From: Sialis fuliginosa
Lineage: Eukaryota; Arthropoda; Insecta; Megaloptera; Sialidae
Reading direction: 5' to 3'
NCBI GenBank assembly: GCA_961205875.1
Contig: OY540816.1
Coordinates: forward strand, 7,698,701-7,762,700
DNA length: 64,000 bases
The position numbers and the translations under genes are program-made. Under the pieces are notes generated by a model that ran no database searches, was not told the DNA's origin, and saw only the letters and a program-made list of their open reading frames with translations. Positions 60,690 to 64,000 of this stretch are shown here, piece by piece (the stretch's first letter is position 1; each line of letters begins with the position of its first letter).

Positions 60690-61058
60690 ATAGTCTGTTT
60701 CATTTAAGATTGCAGCGGTAGCTAGCATAGGAGCATAATACTCTCTCCTGATTGGGTAAAACGTCAGGCAGATTCACAATAACACAATTTTCACTGACGC
60801 AATACATCATATGTTGCCTTGGAAACAAATACAAATAAATTCAAATTATCAGATTAGTTATTCTAAAAATGTGTATTATATTATCGACACTAGGATATTA
60901 GAAAATGAATATTCATAATACAAAGGTGAGTTTTACTTCTTACAAATTTCATTAAAAGTTTTCATATACATATTTAAAAAAATCCTAGAATAATGCCTGT
61001 GTGAATCGTACCGTCTAATCCCCACCCACCATTGCAATCTTAAATGAAACAGATTATA
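60690..61058. mobile_element. MITE with TCTGTTTCATTTAAGATTGCA ends
   Basis: TAGTCTGTTTCATTTAAGAT faces ATCTTAAATGAAACAGATTA, with further matches to about 30 bp. About 369 bp. The interior includes text similar to 48375-48500. Confidence 0.75.
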
Positions 61059-61139
61059 GGATAGAGAGCTACATGTATAAATTAAAAAATAAAATAGAAA
61101 TTGAACAAAATTCAATAATCTTCTGTGTAAACATTGTAA

Positions 61140-62034
61140 TATGGGTTTATTTTAAGAAAATTTGAAATGAAACAGTCATAATTTTGTTTTGTTTATAATT
61201 ACATAATTAGTTTTAAAATTATGTAAATTAACATTTAATAGGGTAGGTAGCAAAATAGTCACTTTTGGGATTATTTAGATAAATTGATAATTGGAAAACT
61301 GTAAGACCTAGGTCCAAACTTTGTATAATGAATTTGTAGGTAACATTATGACCAAAATAATGATAAAAAATACCACCTGTCATAGGTACTTTTGGGGAAA
61401 AATGTAATTTTCATAAAAATTTTCAAAAAAATTAATATATTTTTTGACTTTGATGAGCAATAACTCTGAACTGAAATCACGGCTAGCAATAACACTAATA
61501 CTGGAAAATACGTTAGTTAATTATCTATGAAACTGATTCATTGTGGTTGCTCTAGTTGCGTTACTTTAGAAGTTTAAAAGTTACGAGATAATCTTTGTTT
61601 GTAAATACTACTTTGAAGGAAGTTTTTAGACATCCTGTACCTCAGAGGGTATTGAAGATAGATCCCACTTTCCCGTACAATTTTTTACTCACAATGAGCC
61701 AAAGAATCAGCTTTTAAATATCTATATCCCAAACCGGACCAGCCTGTATAATGCATAAATATAATAATGTTTTAAAACCAATTTTGACATTAAAAATGTC
61801 ATTTTTAGAAGCACATGGTCAGCATTGCCAACACTGTCGGAACATCAAAAAAGATTTAAAAATGCATTTTAGCTTTAGTTATTTCCTTATTGTTTTATTT
61901 GCTATTACTTGTATTAGAAATATGCAGTTTATATTATATTAGAATTATAGAATATAAAATATAAACATAATTTATTGCACATAAAAAACATCAATTATCA
62001 TCATTCCAAAATTTAATTTACAACACTTACATTA
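61140..62034. other. Upstream region with TATACAGGATG repeat copy
   Basis: No gene seen. 61560-61755 is the inverted copy of part of 46834-47330. Confidence 0.5.
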
Positions 62035-62200
62035 AATCGTGTCACGAGCGTGACCCGCCGTGCGTGAGTAAAAAAAATAGGATTCGTGAGCGTGCGTAAT
62101 GGTTAATACTTTTATTGTAACCGTGAGTGAGAAGGCGTGACGAAAATTTTTTCTCTCGTGAGCGTGCGTGATCGTGAGCAAAAATTACTCTCGGTTTAAT
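62035..62200 (+). repeat. CGTGAGCGTGCGTG simple repeat
   Basis: GTGAGCGTGCGTAATGG, CCGTGAGTGAGAAGGCGTGA and GTGAGCGTGCGTGATCGTGA in two blocks, GC-rich against the background. Confidence 0.65.
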
Positions 62201-62415
62201 GAATAAATGTAATATGGTTTAATTAATAGGAATAGACAGTATTAATTTTCACTTTATAAATAAGTTTAATTTGAGATGAATATTAATTTTTATATACATA
62301 TAGTTTGTTAACTCTTATTTTTATTTCACATTTGATTGTTTGTTGTTTTTATTAAATATTTATCAAGTTTACTGCCTTATACTGACTGGAAAATATTGAA
62401 TATATTGGATTTATT

Positions 62416-62701
62416 CAGGGGCGTACGCAGAAAAAAATTTCGGAGGGGGGTTTTAGTGATCCGTTCAAATTTTGCATAAGGTTAAGAAATGGATGAGATA
62501 ATAGTGCAGCTAACGCGTATATTTTTTATCATGTTACATAATGTTTTATATTGTTAAAATCATGAAACTTATCATTTTTACCTTTAAGAACTTATACTGG
62601 AATGCTTAAGAAACCTCGCAATTTTTTTCACTTCACATTTCGAAGGGGTGGGGTGGGGGTGGGGGGGTTGACCCCCCTCCCCCCCCTTGTGTACGCCCCT
62701 G
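62416..62701. mobile_element. 286-bp hAT-type MITE
   Basis: CAGGGGCGTACGCAG faces GTGTACGCCCCTG. GATTTATT (62408-62415) and AATTTATT (62702-62709) match at seven of eight bases. G and C runs lie inside the right end. Confidence 0.85.
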
Positions 62702-63087
62702 AATTTATTCAATTTTTGAAATATATATTTATACTAATTGTAGGTGAAGATAATCATGATATAGTACACTGAATTTCTTAGAATGTAACCTTAAACTTTT
62801 ATATATAACCTGTCTATAAGTAAATACATGTGGTGCGAATAAATTGTAGGTCAGTGTTTTGCATTCACACGCCATCGTCAACGTTACTTATGTTTTCATT
62901 GTATTTAATTTATACATACGTACAGTTATACATAGGTATATTATTATGTATATGTATATACATATATTTTTATTTTTGTTTTCGAGGTTTAAGGTCAATA
63001 TCTTATTTTTTGTTTCTTAAGCTAGTTACAATAGTTTATACAATTTTCCATTTTAACAATAGGAATCAATAGGATTGCTATTGTTAA

Positions 63088-63410
63088 TGTCCGGTATCAT
63101 AAAGGACCTAGCAAATTTGTTAGCTAACAAGCACTCTCAAATAAGGTATCTAACTTATATGACAGTTCTTTTGGAGTTTGTTGAAGACTTTGATAAGTTT
63201 CGCGCACGCGTTGTAGGTAAATACCAACGGTATTAAAACAATGGTGATATTATGAAAATTATTTTGTACGGTGAAAGATGCCAACTGTGTTACAATTAGT
63301 TGAAGTGTCACTGCTCTAAATTCCATAACTAATCCATAGATACTAGTACAGAATTAATACCCCATTTGAAAATAATTGCTAGCTAGTAAATTTTGCTAGC
63401 TCCTGCTAAA
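63088..63410. mobile_element. 332-bp MITE family copy, right end lost
   Basis: Starts TGTCCGGTATCATAAAGG after TAA, in the opposite direction to 39202 and 51128. The right end stops at GCTAGCTCCT without the CCGGACA tip. Confidence 0.8.
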
Positions 63411-64000
63411 TCCTATAAAACTATTTTTTTATTCAATCAATGACCTTAACCGCGAAAATAAAAATAATTTTTTTATTAAAAATGGTCATTTTCATAAATT
63501 CTATATATATAATACATATATTTATATAGTACCTATATTTAAAATAAAATTCAAATTATTGCTGCTTGAACTGTGAACAATATGCGATTTAAAAGAGAGT
63601 TTTATAAATTATTGTAATTATATTGTTTCTACTACTTATAATAATATATGTATATTATAGTGTTATTTTAGTTTAATATTCGCTCCAGATTTTCTGTGTT
63701 TAGCCGAAATAAAACGGTTGTATAACTTTATGAAATAGTTTTCTTTTGTTTGTATAATTATTATGTTTATTTATTTTATTTCAAATGCTCCTTAATTAAT
63801 AAAGCAATTTTCGAATTTTTAACCACATTTTTTAATGAAGCATACAGATAATTAAATTTCGTTTGGGTTTTTGACATGTTTTTAATATATTTTTTTGAAA
63901 GTGGCCTAACTCCATTTATGTTTAAACTGAGATATTAAAGAGTTTGCGTTTCAATAAAATTAAAAATATACGTTTAAGATATTAATGTGCCACATTAATT
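63411..64000. other. AT-rich end of window
   Basis: Nothing recognised on either strand. Confidence 0.5.

Overview
The window is AT-rich, intron-bearing animal nuclear DNA. It carries five protein-coding genes, each rebuilt here exon by exon with matching splice phases, set in dense small non-autonomous DNA transposons. An insect gustatory receptor, a MADF-BESS protein and a short TTAGG run point to an insect. The flavour of the repeats (CAGTGGCGTACG-type hAT MITEs with long G/C runs, accretions of CCGGAACCGG) suggests a hemipteran, possibly an aphid relative, but that last step is inference.

Layout: (1) 490-3083, minus strand: 5' three exons of an OVCA2-like serine hydrolase whose last exon lies left of the window. 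(2) 8631-11982, plus strand: complete five-exon class II fumarate hydratase with a mitochondrial-type leader. (3) 13958-17077, minus strand: complete three-exon MADF-BESS protein of 213 residues, its first intron packed with nested MITEs. (4) 21091-25968, minus strand: complete five-exon gustatory receptor of 404 residues. (5) 37317-57467, minus strand: complete nine-exon cystinosin of 393 residues spread over 20 kb, with an 8.3 kb last intron.

The genes do not form an operon or a shared pathway: fumarase is a TCA-cycle enzyme, cystinosin exports cystine from lysosomes, the receptor is chemosensory and the MADF-BESS protein is probably a DNA-binding regulator.

The rest is transposon debris with several sharp signals: a 332-bp MITE family with TTA/TAA target duplications, hAT-type MITEs with 8-bp duplications, a pogo-like 831-bp element with TA duplications, several large foldback palindromes (one with a tRNA-like Pol III box A/B segment in both near-identical arms), a mariner fossil and a Harbinger-like fossil, and two tandem arrays. 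No bacterial-type system, CRISPR array or rRNA is visible. Boundaries of repeats without clear target duplications are approximate.
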